Assembly: GCA_037953745.1 (NCBI GenBank)
Contig: JBAKBP010008000.1
Location: forward strand, 30,841-94,840
Direction of reading: 5' to 3'
DNA from: Lithodes maja
Lineage: Eukaryota > Arthropoda > Malacostraca > Decapoda > Lithodidae
Length of the DNA stretch: 64,000 nt
Part shown: in pieces, positions 1 through 10,073 of the stretch
Layout of the letters: every line of letters starts with the position of its first letter
Position numbering within the stretch: position 1 is the first letter of the stretch
Made by a program: the position numbers and the translations under genes
The notes under the pieces: model-generated
Database searches by the model: none
The model's input: the letters and a program-made list of their open reading frames with translations, nothing else
Told to the model about the DNA's origin: nothing

Positions 1-61
1 TCAACTCAACCTCGTCACACACTCCGTTCTCCTCGCCACACGCTCTGCCCGAGCCTCTCCT

Positions 62-340
62 TTGCCTGATGTTTCGTCCCCTCGCACTCCACCACCACGC
101 ACTATATTGCAGTTCACACCTACACTCAGGGCAACTATGCCAACACCAATTGCTCGATCTTCTAATACTCCTCAGAGAGCCCTTACAGCGACATCCAATC
201 CTGTGCAACATGAATCAAACCCTCTACCACCTCCACCGGCTTCCAGTCCTGCTGTCCCTATAGTGGCTCGTACTTGGGGAGCTGGTGCAGAAGGTGGCTG
301 CCGCACAAGGCATCAACGTAGGCAACTTTCAGGCTTGTAA
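62..340 (+). pseudogene. Proline-rich ORF ahead of a LINE ORF2, possible ORF1 tail
   Basis: The open frame of 92 residues is rich in Pro, Ser and Thr (runs such as PPPRT and LPPPPASSP) and stops 38 bases before the first codon of the endonuclease frame of the LINE downstream. No zinc knuckle, esterase or RRM motif can be seen. Its position directly upstream of ORF2 is the only reason to treat it as the end of a LINE ORF1. It enters the window from the left edge and could be a chance ORF. Confidence 0.3.
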
Positions 341-378
341 GTGGTTAAGACTACGAACTAAAGTAAATTAATAGTACG

Positions 379-1386
379 ATGGAAGATCAGATATTTTCTT
401 TTAATAATATAGATGATTATGAACTTAGAAACTTAATAAATGTAGACTTTTATTTACCATTGTCCCTAGAATACTTGGAAGAAATGAGTTTTAATCATTT
501 TACCAACCCTAATGACAACTCTGATAATTTCAATGACATGGATCCAGATACTTTTCTTCAAAACTCTTTGGGTTTAATCAACCCAAATAGTAACTACTAC
601 TTTCCAGATATCTCCCTAAGAAATATTCTCGAGCCTCCTGGTAAAAATATACTGTCAGCGATAGGTTTAAATATAAATAGCATTCCCTGCAACCTTGATA
701 CTTTCCTGGATCAATGTATTACTCAATGAATCACATTTTTGATATAATGGGGTTTTGTGAAACCAAACTCACTGATGATATAGCACATCTTTTTTTTATA
801 TTGAAAAGATTATATGATCTCTAACTCTCGCTCTCGTCAAAGTGGGGGCGTAAAATTGTACATTAATAAAAAGCACAACATAATTGAAAGGAATGACCTT
901 ACAATCAAAGAAATGTATCTTGAGTCTGTATTTGTTGAGATGAAGTGTTCACCTGGCAATATTGTTATTGGCATTATTTATAGACGACCTAACACTGATA
1001 TTGGACTTTTTATGGATAAGTTAAGGAATATTTTACAAACTGTAGGTGATGAAAATAAGTTTTGTATCTTGTTGGGTGACTTCAACCTAGATTTGCTTAA
1101 GAACGATAACGTGTATGTGCAAGATTTAATTACAATGTTCAACTCTAATTTATTTTTTGGAAGCTTTACTCACCCAGCAAGAGTTCGTCCAAACTCTGCA
1201 ACGCTTATTGATCATTTATGGACCAATCAACTATCAAAACTTGACACAAGTGGAATTATCTATGCATCTATATCAGACCACTTCCCTATTTTCTCTACTT
1301 TCAATGTTTCAACATGTGCCAATACGAATAAAAACATAGCCTTTACTTATAGAGATTTTAGCGAGACAAATGTTGCAATACAGTAT
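379..1386 (+). pseudogene. LINE ORF2 endonuclease domain (EEP fold), frameshifted
   Basis: The start frame 379-729 ends in the first conserved endonuclease block (LNINSIPCN). After a shift near 730 the sequence GFCETKL matches the catalytic Glu block. From 814 the frame carries the YRRP block, the GDFNLD block with the catalytic Asp/Asn, and SDHFPI with the catalytic Asp-His near 1276. These are the conserved blocks of apurinic/apyrimidinic LINE endonucleases, which nick target DNA to prime reverse transcription. One frameshift near 730-810 and the MITE at 1387 make it non-functional. Confidence 0.85.
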
Positions 1387-1815
1387 TTAACCCTTGTCTA
1401 GCGGGGTGTTTTGGGCTCATTTGGGCATATTCAGGCCCTCCTGCATGATAAATCAAGCATCTGCATGAAAAAAAAAAAAATAGCAAAAAAATAGGCACTA
1501 AAAGTTTCAAAATGAGACCAGAACGAGCTACGTAGCACTCGTGGTTCTCTTACAGTGATGCCACGAACATGGGAGTTTAGCATATATCGGTATATTTTTC
1601 CCAGCTATGCTCACTACTGGCTACACTGCTGGCCTCTCGAGAACACAGGGAACATGAGTTAATGGGCGGCAGTAAGCCCTGGGAGTCGGCTGTCTGGCCC
1701 GCTGTGCTCCCGGCCATTTGCACTCTATTTTAACCCTTTAAAAGCCTTAATAATGCTCCTAACTTGCTGCAAATTGGTGCACGACTTAAGTCGAGCGCCG
1801 CCAATAAGGGGTTAA
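1387..1815. mobile_element. TTAA-flanked MITE, family C, copy C1
   Basis: The element is bounded by TTAA on both sides, inside the LINE coding sequence. The ends read TTAACCCTTGTCTAGCGG and, on the other strand, TTAACCCCTTATTGGCGG, which form an imperfect terminal inverted repeat. It has no coding capacity. A second copy lies at 10453-11475 and is nearly the same over its whole length. TTAA duplication is the hallmark of piggyBac-type transposition, so it is probably a non-autonomous piggyBac-superfamily element. Its autonomous partner is not in the window. Confidence 0.85.
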
Positions 1816-3905
1816 GGAACATGTTTCCAATATTTGCTGGGCTTTAGTATATGCCTCTAATGAACCAAACATTGTTTATGATAATTTTTCTGTTATATTT
1901 TCTGGAAGTTTTAACAAAATATTTCCTTTAAAATCTAGGCATGTTAAAGAGAAACCCTACAACAAACCATACATAACAGCTGATATTAAGGCACTCATTA
2001 AACAAAAGAATACACTCCAAAGGAAGTATGCTAAACGACCGATTACCTACGGAGAGGATTTTAAACACTTGCGCAACAAGGTCACAAAAGTGATTAGAGC
2101 TGCAAAGCAAAAGTATTATTATCAAAAGTTATCAACAAACTGTAATAACTGCAGAAAAACTTGGAAGCTTATCAATTCAATTCTAAATAGAACTGAACCC
2201 ATTGAACCTCAAAATATGATCATTAATGAAAATGAAGTTAGTGATAGAGCAGAAATTGCAAACAATTTTAATTATTATTTTGTGAATATTGGTCGTAAGT
2301 TGGCTGACAAAATACCTAGTACCCAAGTAAACTTTAATGATTTCCTGGGAACTAACCTCGATTCAAGTTTGACGCTCAGCCCTGTAAGTGAACCAAAAAT
2401 GATGTCGGTGATCACTCTGCTAAAAAACAGTTCCTCAGGATACGATCAGATACCGGCTTCCATCATCAAGGCTGTTTCGCCTACAATTTGCCCTGTTTTA
2501 CTCTATTTATGTAACTGTTCTTTAAGTTCGGGTGTATTTCCAGACAAATTAAAAGTAGCAAAGGTTACACCTATATTTAAATCCGGCACAAAGAATGACA
2601 TTAGCAATTATCGACCCATTTCTGTACTGCCAACTATTAGTAAAATACTGGAAAAAATTGTATACAACAGACTTGAAACATACCTCACTGAACATCATAT
2701 ATTATCCGAATCACAGTTTGGCTTCAGAAAACATAAATCAACTGAAAGTGCTGTAATCAATCTAGCCAGTCACATATATAGGGCCTTTGATAAAAATTAA
2801 TTTACTCTTGCTGTATGTCTTGATTTCTCGAAAGCTTTCGATACAGTAGACCATTCCATACTTCTTAAGAAACTTGATCATTATGGCATTAGGGGAGTTG
2901 CTAGTAAGTGGTTTCATTCATACTTATGTAATGGAAAACAATATGTTGCTTACTAAAACTGACTTCTCATTTAAACATAACATGTGGCGTACCTCAGGGG
3001 TCCCTTTTGGGTCCTCTACTTTTTATACTGTACTGTATATCAATGATTTTGTTAGAATGAGCTCCTACTTGAATTTCCTTATGTATGCTGATGACAGCAA
3101 ATTTTATAGGTCAGGTGGCGATGTGAATGAAGTCATACGAAACACGAACAGAGATCTTGCTACAATTCACGGTTGGATAGCATGTAACAAACGGTTGGAT
3201 AGCATGTAACAAACTTACTGTCAACTTAGACAAGACCCACTTTATAATATTTAACCGTAACAAAGCTCTTCCCCAAGCTTTGTTGCCAGTGATGGTGAAC
3301 GAACTTGTCCTAAAAAATGAAACTAAATTTCTTGGGCATAATCAGACAATAAACTAAATTTAAAAAACTGTATCAATCTCATTAAGAATAAGATCAACAA
3401 GCAATGTGGATTTTTATACCATACTAGAAACTCATTGACAATTAGTGCCCGCAAACTTGTCTATTTTTCATTGATATATCCATATCTAACTTACTGTCAC
3501 ACAGTTTTGCCAGTCACATATTTGCCAGACAAATATCAAACCAGTCATTACGGCACAGAAAAGGGCAATCAGAACAATAGCTGGACTAAAAAAATATGAT
3601 CACACTCATGATGCCTTCTGCTTTTTGAAGTTGCTTAAGTATAGTGAACTTAATACATATTTATGTGCTCTTTTTGTGTAAGTCCATTCATAATTTTACA
3701 ACCCCCATGTTTACATATAGAGCCAACCAAAGATATCCATTAGATCAAACAATTTATTAAAGCTTCCAGCTGTAAAATCTATCCAGTCGAAATCTTGTAC
3801 TGTATATGATATCATGGCGTCAAAATGTGGAATGGCTTACCCACATATCTTCATAGCTCACCCTCTCTTTTGTCTTGAAAATACACTCAAACATTATTTA
3901 TTCTC
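1816..3905 (+). pseudogene. LINE reverse transcriptase and C-terminal domain, frameshifted
   Basis: After the MITE the linker resumes, and the frame 2069-2800 carries the RT fingers and palm start: SSGYDQIP, VTPIFKSG, NYRPISVLP and FGFRKHKST. A stop at 2798 interrupts the peptide just before LDFSKAFDTVDH (catalytic Asp block, near 2820). Another frameshift precedes MYADDSKF near 3080, the YxDD active-site block. The last part, 3210-3900, holds the thumb and C-terminal region in several frames. The core motifs survive, but the reading frame does not. Confidence 0.85.
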
Positions 3906-3921
3906 ATCATCATCATCATCA

Positions 3922-5187
3922 TCATCTCCGACGCCTTGCTTCCCCCTGGGAAACTCCCACTAGAGGATGGCCATGACAGAAACGTCTCCAAGCTACTTTG
4001 TCAAGACATGCCTCCTTTGCCCGTGCCACAATGCCCCTTCCACTACATGGAAGTTTTTCTTCAATATATTTTTCCACTTTCTTTTCCCATACCATAGGTG
4101 GTCTTCCACTACTAGCGGTTCCACTCACCTGACTCCCATATATCTTTCTTGGCATTCTGTCTTCATCCATTCTCTGAACATGACCATACCACCTTAAAGT
4201 ACTTCTCTTTATCCACTCAACCACACCACAATCAATGCCCAAAGCCTGCTCTTCCATTCCAAAGGACTCGTACACTTCCCTATTACTTGGCCCATCTAGC
4301 CTATTCATGCCAGCTGCCATTCTGAAAAAGCTCATCTCCACAGCTCTTAGTTTGAAGAGGTCCTCGTCACTTGCCGTCCATGTCTCGCTTCCATACGAGA
4401 GTGTTGGGAGCAGCACACTGTTTCTCAGTGACTTTTTGACTTCCTGGCTAACCATTCTTCCTTTGAGAATACTATCAAGTTCTCCAATCACTTTTCTCCC
4501 TTGCATTTTTCTCTCTTTTATCTCACTCTCCATTTTACCATATTTGCATAGTACAGCTCCCAAATACTTGAAACTTTCAACCTCTTCTAGTACTTCATTT
4601 TTCAATTTTATTTTACAACTTTTCTTGTGTTCTTTCTTGATTATATATTTTTCCTTAAAATCTATAGTTTCATGCATTCTTCTCTCAAACACCATTACCT
4701 TACATTTCCCTACATTGACCTTTAACTTTCTCTTTTCACATACCCTGTCAAAGTCAGTGACCACTCTCTGAAGTTCTTCAGCATTTTCCGCCAACAGGAC
4801 TGCATCGTCCGCATATAGGCATCTTAAAATCTTCCATGTTCTTCCCTCTGATTCCAGTCTAGCTCCCACACCCATTGATACAGCCCTACATTCCCTAATC
4901 ACTCCATCCATGTATATATTGAACAACCAAGCTGACATGACACATCCCTGTCTTACACCTACATTGACCTCAAAACTTTCACTTAACTTATCCCCTACCT
5001 TCACATTTGCCATTGCATTCCTATAAAAAGATTTTACTGCCATTAGCAACTTTCCTCCCACACCATATACGGTTAACACATCCCACAGGCCCTCCCAGTC
5101 TACTTTGTCGTAGGCTTTTTCCAAATCCATGAATGCTGCATAGAGTTTTCTGTTTTTGGCCAGATACTTCTCTACCAAGAATCGCAT
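3922..5187 (-). pseudogene. RTE-like reverse transcriptase palm and C-terminal domain
   Basis: The frame of 421 residues holds AFMDLEKAYDKVDW (catalytic Asp block), GVRQGCVMSAWLFN, LYADDAVLLAENAEEL (YADD active site) and NVGKCKVMVF in order. The C-terminal part contains ETWTASDEDLFKLR and the LRWYGHVQRM block seen in RTE/BovB-like proteins, then a basic end (EARRRR) next to the trinucleotide tail. The RT fingers lie upstream in other frames (5193-5402 and 5353-5712). This is the longest open piece of the element, and its C-terminus appears complete. Confidence 0.85.
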
Positions 5188-5192
5188 TGAGG

Positions 5193-5712
5193 CTATCTGG
5201 TCAACGCAGCCCTGCCCTTTCTGAAACCTCCCTGTTCCTCGCCTATTTTGTCATCCGTTATCTTCTGTAGCCTCTGTGTTACTACTCTTGCGTGTACCTT
5301 TCCAGGTATGCTAAGCAAGCTAATTCCCCTATAATTTTTACACTCTTCTTTACTACCCTTCCCTTTGTACAAGGGTACTATCACTGCTTTCCTCTGGTAC
5401 ACTTTCCTTTTCCCATGCTAATTTACATAACCTATGCATTATGTCAACAGCTTCTTCTCCTCCATATCTCAGCATTTCACCTGGGATGTTATCTGCTCCA
5501 GCAGCTTTGCCCATTTTAAGTCTATTGATTGCTTCTTTTACTTTTTCTCTGCTTATCTGGTTTTCAACTACCCTGTTTATTCTACCTCTCTCCATTCCTA
5601 TGGATGAGATCTTTGCCTTCCCCCTACTCTTTACAGCTAAGCTACTAATATGATCTTTCCATACTTTCACCACACCATCACCCTCTACCACTTCCCCATT
5701 CATGTCCCTCAT
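5193..5712 (-). pseudogene. RTE-like reverse transcriptase fingers region, two frames
   Basis: The upstream frame (5353-5712) gives an acidic linker and then KMGKAAGADNIPGEML, the conserved block that opens RTE reverse transcriptases. The second frame (5193-5402) gives VPLYKGKGSKEECKNYRGIS and EEQGGFRKGR. A frameshift near 5400 separates them, and another near 5190 separates this piece from the downstream palm domain. No endonuclease lies upstream of 5757. Confidence 0.8.
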
Positions 5713-5757
5713 CCTACCACCTGAGACACTCTCAGTCTTCTCATCATATAGTCAAGT

Positions 5758-6054
5758 ATAATTGGTATAATTAAGTTTTACTGCTAAACCAGTTCCCCCT
5801 GTTTTCTTTTTCTTTTTCTGCACGATTTTTGCTTATTTTTTATGAATATTGCTATATTAACCATTGAGTGCGATTATTATTATTATTATTATTATTATTA
5901 TAATTTCGCTAACACCTTCTCTTTTCACAAACTTTGTTTTAAAAATCCTGCTTTTGTAATAAACACTAGTTTAGTTTTTATGTAAAAAATCTATTGCATT
6001 TTATCATCTAGCCTTTGTTTTTCTCAAACAAATACTGTAAACAGTGTCTTAACT
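5758..6054. other. Unassigned AT-rich spacer with an ATT microsatellite
   Basis: No coding signal is visible on either strand. A run of about ten ATT units lies at 5873-5902. The 5' truncation of the RTE element ends at the left border and a dispersed repeat of family Z begins at the right. Confidence 0.6.
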
Positions 6055-6232
6055 AGATTAACTTGCTCATGTAGTAATGTACACCCTATGTGGTGGATTG
6101 TGTTCTTTCATTTCATAAATTTTATTTTTAGTAAGCGTTGTTTCCACATAGCGATTTTGATATGCTGTTTTGACTTTATATTGTCTTTGTCCCAGTTTTG
6201 GTTTGACTTTGCAAGTTTTACATTTTAATTTT
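6055..6232 (+). repeat. Dispersed repeat family Z, copy Z1
   Basis: This copy shares the block from AACTTGCTCATGTAGTAATG through TTTCCACATAGCG to the end GCAAGTTTTACATTTTAATT with eight other places in the window. The 3' end is constant between copies and the 5' end varies, as expected of a retroposed sequence. The motifs CTATGTGG and CCACATAG form an inverted pair about 75 bases apart. No protein is encoded and the class of the element is not recognised. Confidence 0.75.
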
Positions 6233-6709
6233 GGTTTATTCTTGGTGCCTCCTCAAGAAACTCCCAGGAGGTTCAGCCTTAATATTTTTTATAACACATG
6301 TACTGTATATATATGTATGTAATGTAAATGGGCTAAATAAACAATTCTTATCTTATCTTACTGGAGCCGCCCAACATTTGCCCCTACCACCAGTCCACCC
6401 TGGCCTCCACTGCCCTCTACTCCCAGGCTCAGGTGGTGGGGGCACAGGCCGTCGCGGGGGTCATCGTGTCCTCTGCCGCTGCCTCCGTCATGTCACTCTT
6501 TAGGGGCTTTGGGGGCAGGGGTGGAGGGACAGGGCACAAGTAGATCAAAGAGACAGCAAACATAAAAAGCTATACAGTACAACTATCGTCGACCACTATC
6601 TTCTGTTTCACCTCCCGTTCTGCCGCCGGCTTCGTTATCCTCGTCAGGGGCCGTAGGGGCGGGGGCATAAATTAGCAGAGGTGTGCAAACTTACTACATA
6701 TAAAATGCC
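6233..6709 (+). other. GC-rich island with two similar open segments, possible exons or an old repeat
   Basis: Two GC-rich stretches, 6372-6540 and 6594-6668, stand out from AT-rich surroundings. The first reads SSAAASVMSLFRGFGGRGGG before a stop, and the second reads RSAAGFVILVRGRRGGG before a stop. They therefore look like diverged duplicates with the same ending. A weaker related segment may lie at 10160-10215. They could be duplicated 3' exons of a host gene or pieces of an unknown repeat. No splice signals strong enough to decide were seen. Confidence 0.25.
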
Positions 6710-6714
6710 TCCTC

Positions 6715-6935
6715 GTTAAAGATCTATATACATAAATGCAGTACATACATTTTAAAGATCTATATATATAAATGCAGTACATACATTTAAAGATCTACAG
6801 TATATACATAAATGCAGTACATACATTTAAAGATCTATATACATAAATGCAGTACATACATTTAAAGATATATTTACATAAATGCAGTACATACATTTAA
6901 AGATCTATATACATAAATGCAGTACATACATTTTA
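6715..6935. repeat. Tandem repeat, unit about 37 bp, about six copies
   Basis: The unit contains AAAGATCTATATACATAAAT followed by GCAGTACATACATTT, repeated head to tail with small length differences. It is a minisatellite. It lies just upstream of MITE A1. Confidence 0.85.
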
Positions 6936-7118
6936 TACACTGAGTGGGCCATATGGGTACAGTTTCACTCCTATGTCTTATGCTATTAACCTCTGAACTG
7001 CGCATGGGGGTAATTAGAAACGTCTGCCCGTGCGCATGTATTTGAGCTGTTTCCATCACTAAAATATTAATTTTACCATAAATAGCATTAATACTTATCC
7101 ATATGCGCCTATTATAGG

Positions 7119-8140
7119 TTGTTGTTGTTGTTGTTCCCTAAGCTGCCTGGCCGAACAGCCCTGAGTCCCTGAGAAAAGCCATGGCCACGATCGGGCTTTC
7201 CCACAGAGCTCTCATTGAGTGTAGATTGTGTTGTTGGCGTAAGTGGTTGTGTGAAATGCAGTCTTCTATGATGTGTTTAATGGTATGGGGTGCTGTGTTA
7301 CATCCCGGGCAGGCGTCGACAACGGAGTCATCCAGTCTCTTCTGATAGCTCAGGAGAGCTGGATGGTGTCCGCATCTCAGCCTGGCCAGGTGGACTCTGT
7401 CCTCGCGAGGAAGGGAGGATTCGGAAGGATGGATTTCGGGAGGTCGTGCATGCAGCTGCGTGTTGTCTGTGAGTGAGTGGATGGATCGGTGAGAGATATG
7501 AGTATGGATGTGCTTCTGGAAGTTGGTTCGGGGTGGGCAGGGAGGGAGAGAGGACAATAATTGTGTGTGATACCGTGTGCTGGGTGTTGTTTTGATATTT
7601 CTTGGTGTCTGTGGGTGTGTTGCCATGTACAGTAGTTTAGTGGGTGGTCTTGGTTCGTGGAGGCTGCTGCCAGGAATTGAGTGCCTCTCATGTCCAGATG
7701 GTCTTTGACTTTGAGGATTTTGGTTTCTTGATGTAGGTGATCTGTGGGTGAAGTAGCTGTGCAGCCTGTAATGATCTTCAGGGCTTTGTTTTGAATAGTC
7801 TGTAAGGTCTTATGATGTGTTTCAGCTAGGTTAGAAGCCCAGGCTGGGCTTGCGTATTCCATCACTGATCTTATGTATTGTTTATATACTGTGGTGGTAG
7901 TTTCTTTGTTGTGTCCAAATTTTGTGTGAGCAAGTGACCTGAGGGCGTTAAGTCTGGGTGTCAGTTTCTTTTTAATGTTTGTGGTGTGCTGTTTGAATGT
8001 CATATGAGTATCATATGTTACTCCTAGGATTTTGGGTGTGTGTGTATGTGTTAGGGGTGTGTTGTTTATGGTGAGTTGAGTTGTTGCCCCCTCTCTGGGG
8101 GCATGGGTCCTTGGAGCGGCTTCGGTCGCGCCGGGAATTT
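7119..8140 (-). mobile_element. Jockey-like LINE, 5'-truncated copy C1-LINE
   Basis: The copy lies on the minus strand, with its 3' tail of AAC repeats at 7119-7135. It is flanked by the 14-bp direct repeat CCTATTATAGGTTG at 7108-7121 and 8141-8154, which is a target-site duplication in MITE A1. It matches the longer copy at 26410-30089 from its 3' end up to about 8076. The last 60 bases (8080-8140), which include GCGGCTTCGGTCGCGCC, are absent from the long copy. They may be a template-switch product or a 5' extension. Confidence 0.88.
7138..8003 (-). pseudogene. Jockey-like ORF2 C-terminal region with CCHC-type motif
   Basis: Two overlapping frames (7377-8003 and 7138-7626) encode the thumb and C-terminal region. 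The first carries YIRSVMEYASPAWASN and IQNKALKIITG. The second carries HLARLRCGHHPAL and the zinc-binding-like CPGCN-x7-H-x4-C pattern (CPGCNTAPHTIKHIIEDC), ending in GLFGQAA and a stop at the 3' tail. The codon that is a stop in the long copy (near 27,068) reads Lys here. A frameshift joins the two parts. Confidence 0.82.
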
Positions 8141-8550
8141 CCTATTATAGGTTGATTATAAAGGTATTAACCTGTTACAGCAATAAAACGAGTGAAAACA
8201 GCGTTTGGATGGTCAAAATCGGCGATACAGGGCGGGAGTTGCATAATGTATGGGTGAGGCAACCTGCTTTCCTGCCAATTTCCTCCAAGGCCACTGAGAC
8301 ACTGTTGATCGATACTCTCTCTCTCTCTCTTGCACTCGCTTGCTAACAGTGATGACAATGCCCTGCTTGCAACTCGCTAATGTTAGCACGAAAATATACC
8401 TCAGAATAAGGGAATAACAGGGAAAATAGGTGATAACTGTAGGAGGGGAGGTAGAGGACTGATATTTTGCATGGCCCAAGGGCAAAAAAAAAAACAACAA
8501 TATATTTTGTTTTTTTCGATGTTTAAAATGGATTTTTTTTTCTCTGACTC

Positions 8551-9564
8551 TTAACCCGGGAACTGCGGGGAGACTCTCAAGAGTTCCCCCGGCGGACTGC
8601 GGGGAGACTCTTGAGAGTAAGTAAAACAAAAAATCAACTTTTCTATCTATCTATCTATCTATTGCCAGACGCCTTACTCCCCTTACGAGGGTGGCCATAC
8701 ACAGAATGCCCCCAAGCGGACCTATTCCCTGTGAGAGGGACAACCCGAGCCAGTTTAGTGAAGGACTTACAGGATTGACCACTCAATTCAGGATCCGTCC
8801 GACTCCGAGGCCCTCTGTGTATCTTGTTAGCACTATTTTTCTACAGTGGTGTCCGGCTAATCCATCCACTAACCTGCCTTACCCTTAGGTAAGCAGTACG
8901 GATTTGTATCAGGTTTACTCCCCTAGACAGGTTGCCAACCAAGGCTGACGAGTCCCATCCACCCGGATTTGTATAAGGTTGTCTCCCCTAGATGAGTTGC
9001 CGACCAAGGCTAACGAGTCCCATCCACCCTGTGTCAACTTTTGACATCGAAAAAAAAAAAAAAACAAAAAAAAAAAAAAATTGTTTTGGCCCCTGGGCCA
9101 TGCAAAATCTCAGTCCTCTACCTCCCCTCCTTCCCCACTTTCCTCCTCTCCTTCAGTTATCACCTATTTTCCCTGTTATTCCCTTATTCTGAGGTATATT
9201 TTCGTGCTAAAATTAGCGAGTTGCAAGCAGGGTGTTGTCATCACTGATGGCAAGAGAGAGAGAGAGAGTATCGATCGACTGTGTCTCAGTGGCCTTGGGG
9301 GAAATTGGCGGGAAAGCAGGTTGCCTCACCCATACATTATACAACTCGCGGGCTATATCTCCGATTTTGACCATCCAAACGCTGTTTTCACTAGTTTTAT
9401 TGTTGTTTCAGGTTAATACCTTTATAATCAACCCATAATAGGTGCATACGGATAAGTATTAATGCTATTAATGGTACAATGAATATTTTAGTGACGGAAA
9501 CACCTCATATACGTCAGCACAGGGGGACGTTTCCAATTACCCCCATGCGCACTTGTTAGGTTAA
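8551..9564 (-). mobile_element. TTAA-flanked MITE, family A, copy A2, reverse orientation
   Basis: The element begins with TTAACCCGGGAACTGCGGGG and ends ACTTGTTAGGTTAA, the reverse of A1. It lies at an internal TTAA of A1 and shares its right-hand TTAA (9561-9564) with MITE B1. It is itself interrupted by a 391-bp short retroposon at 8643-9033. The interior has the family A landmarks: the GATCGAT-rich block, CTCTCTCTCT and the TTTTGCATGGCCC box. Confidence 0.82.
8643..9033 (-). mobile_element. Short retroposon with ATAG tail and duplicated 66-bp segment
   Basis: The insert is flanked by the 9-bp direct repeat TCAACTTTT at 8634-8642 and 9034-9042. On the minus strand it ends in ATAG repeats (CTAT on the plus strand, 8643-8661). 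Its 5' part holds two tandem copies of a segment of about 66 bp, each containing GATGGGACTCGT and GGCAACnnxTCTAGGGGAG-like sequence. No ORF or clear tRNA head was found. It is either a SINE or the 3' untranslated end of an unknown LINE. Confidence 0.7.
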
Positions 9565-10047
9565 CCCTTCAAACCCGGTTGGTACACACGTGTACCATTT
9601 TTTTTTGGCCCCAGGAACCCGGGTGGTACTACATTGTACCATTGCTTGAAAGCCTGTGAGCTTCGTGTGCGAGGCGTCGGTCCGACGCATGTAAACAACA
9701 GCCGGCTGGACCGACGCTCCGCATCTCCGGCCACAAGAAGGAGAGCGTCGCTTGTTCTTGTGTGCCTGTATGTTGTTGTTCAGTATCGAAAAGTGGTGTA
9801 AAGTGGCTGGTTTGGCCATAAAGTTATCTCCAATGAAATCATCATCACAGCTCACCCAGTTGACTTAGAGAGCTCTACTTAATGCCATTTTACAGGTAAA
9901 TAACACAGCTACGCTTGGGGATGCGCGGGAATGCGGGAAGCAGTCTGATTAACGAATATACGGTAGCCTAGCCTAGACGTTTTTCGGCCAAAACACCCGG
10001 ATTTCGAGGAATATTTATATAATATATAGCCGGGGTCGGAGGGTTAA
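9561..10047 (+). mobile_element. piggyBac-derived MITE, family B, copy B1
   Basis: The left end (TTAACCCTTCAAACCCGG, then the palindrome ACACACGTGT and two CCCGGGT boxes) matches the right end of the complete piggyBac element at 40,385-40,463. The right end (CGGGGTCGGAGGGTTAA) matches the left end of the same element at 36,250. A middle block around 9860-9900 also resembles piggyBac sequence near 36,400-36,450. B1 therefore looks like an internally deleted relative of that transposon. It lacks the transposase and would need it in trans. Confidence 0.85.
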
Positions 10048-10073
10048 GAGTCTTCCTGCAGTTCCCGGGTTAA

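Larger units (their letters stand above)
379..3905 (+). mobile_element. CR1/L2-like non-LTR retrotransposon (LINE), degenerate, split by a MITE
   Basis: Successive frames encode an apurinic-type endonuclease, a linker, a reverse transcriptase and a C-terminal thumb region in the order typical of LINE ORF2. The endonuclease part lies before 1386, the TTAA MITE C1 occupies 1387-1815, and the coding sequence resumes at about 1816. The last recognisable peptide (similar to the FKHYLF endings of CR1/Jockey ORF2 proteins) is near 3890-3905. The ATC microsatellite that follows belongs to the neighbouring opposite-strand RTE element, not to this one. There are at least four frameshifts, so the copy is dead. 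The CR1/L2 clade assignment rests on motif resemblance only. Confidence 0.88.
3906..5757 (-). mobile_element. RTE-like non-LTR retrotransposon, 5' truncated
   Basis: The element reads on the minus strand from a truncated 5' end near 5757 to a 3' tail of ATG trinucleotides (ATC on the plus strand, 3906-3926). RTE-clade elements commonly end in such trinucleotide repeats directly after the ORF, as here. It lacks the endonuclease. The reverse transcriptase is in three pieces (5353-5712, 5193-5402, 3922-5187) separated by frameshifts near 5400 and 5190. It abuts the 3' end of the plus-strand LINE, giving a tail-to-tail junction. Confidence 0.85.
6986..10073 (+). mobile_element. TTAA-flanked MITE, family A, copy A1, carrying three insertions
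   Basis: The element starts at TTAACCTCTGAACTGCGC (6986) and its far end, GCAGTTCCCGGGTTAA, lies at 10058-10073. In between it has been opened by a Jockey-like LINE fragment (7119-8140) and, at an internal TTAA, by MITE A2 (8551-9564) and MITE B1 (9561-10047). The right remnant after 10044 is about 30 bases shorter than the same part of intact copies, so some sequence was lost. Family A has no ORF, ends in TTAA and has ends that match partially as inverted repeats. Confidence 0.8.

Noticed and set aside
3906..3926. Independent ATC microsatellite
   Set aside because: It directly follows the RTE-like stop region and is best explained as the 3' tail of that element.
9556..9855. Host 99-residue ORF, with similar ORFs at 14,355
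   Set aside because: Both lie wholly within MITE B copies and are not conserved as proteins at the ends.
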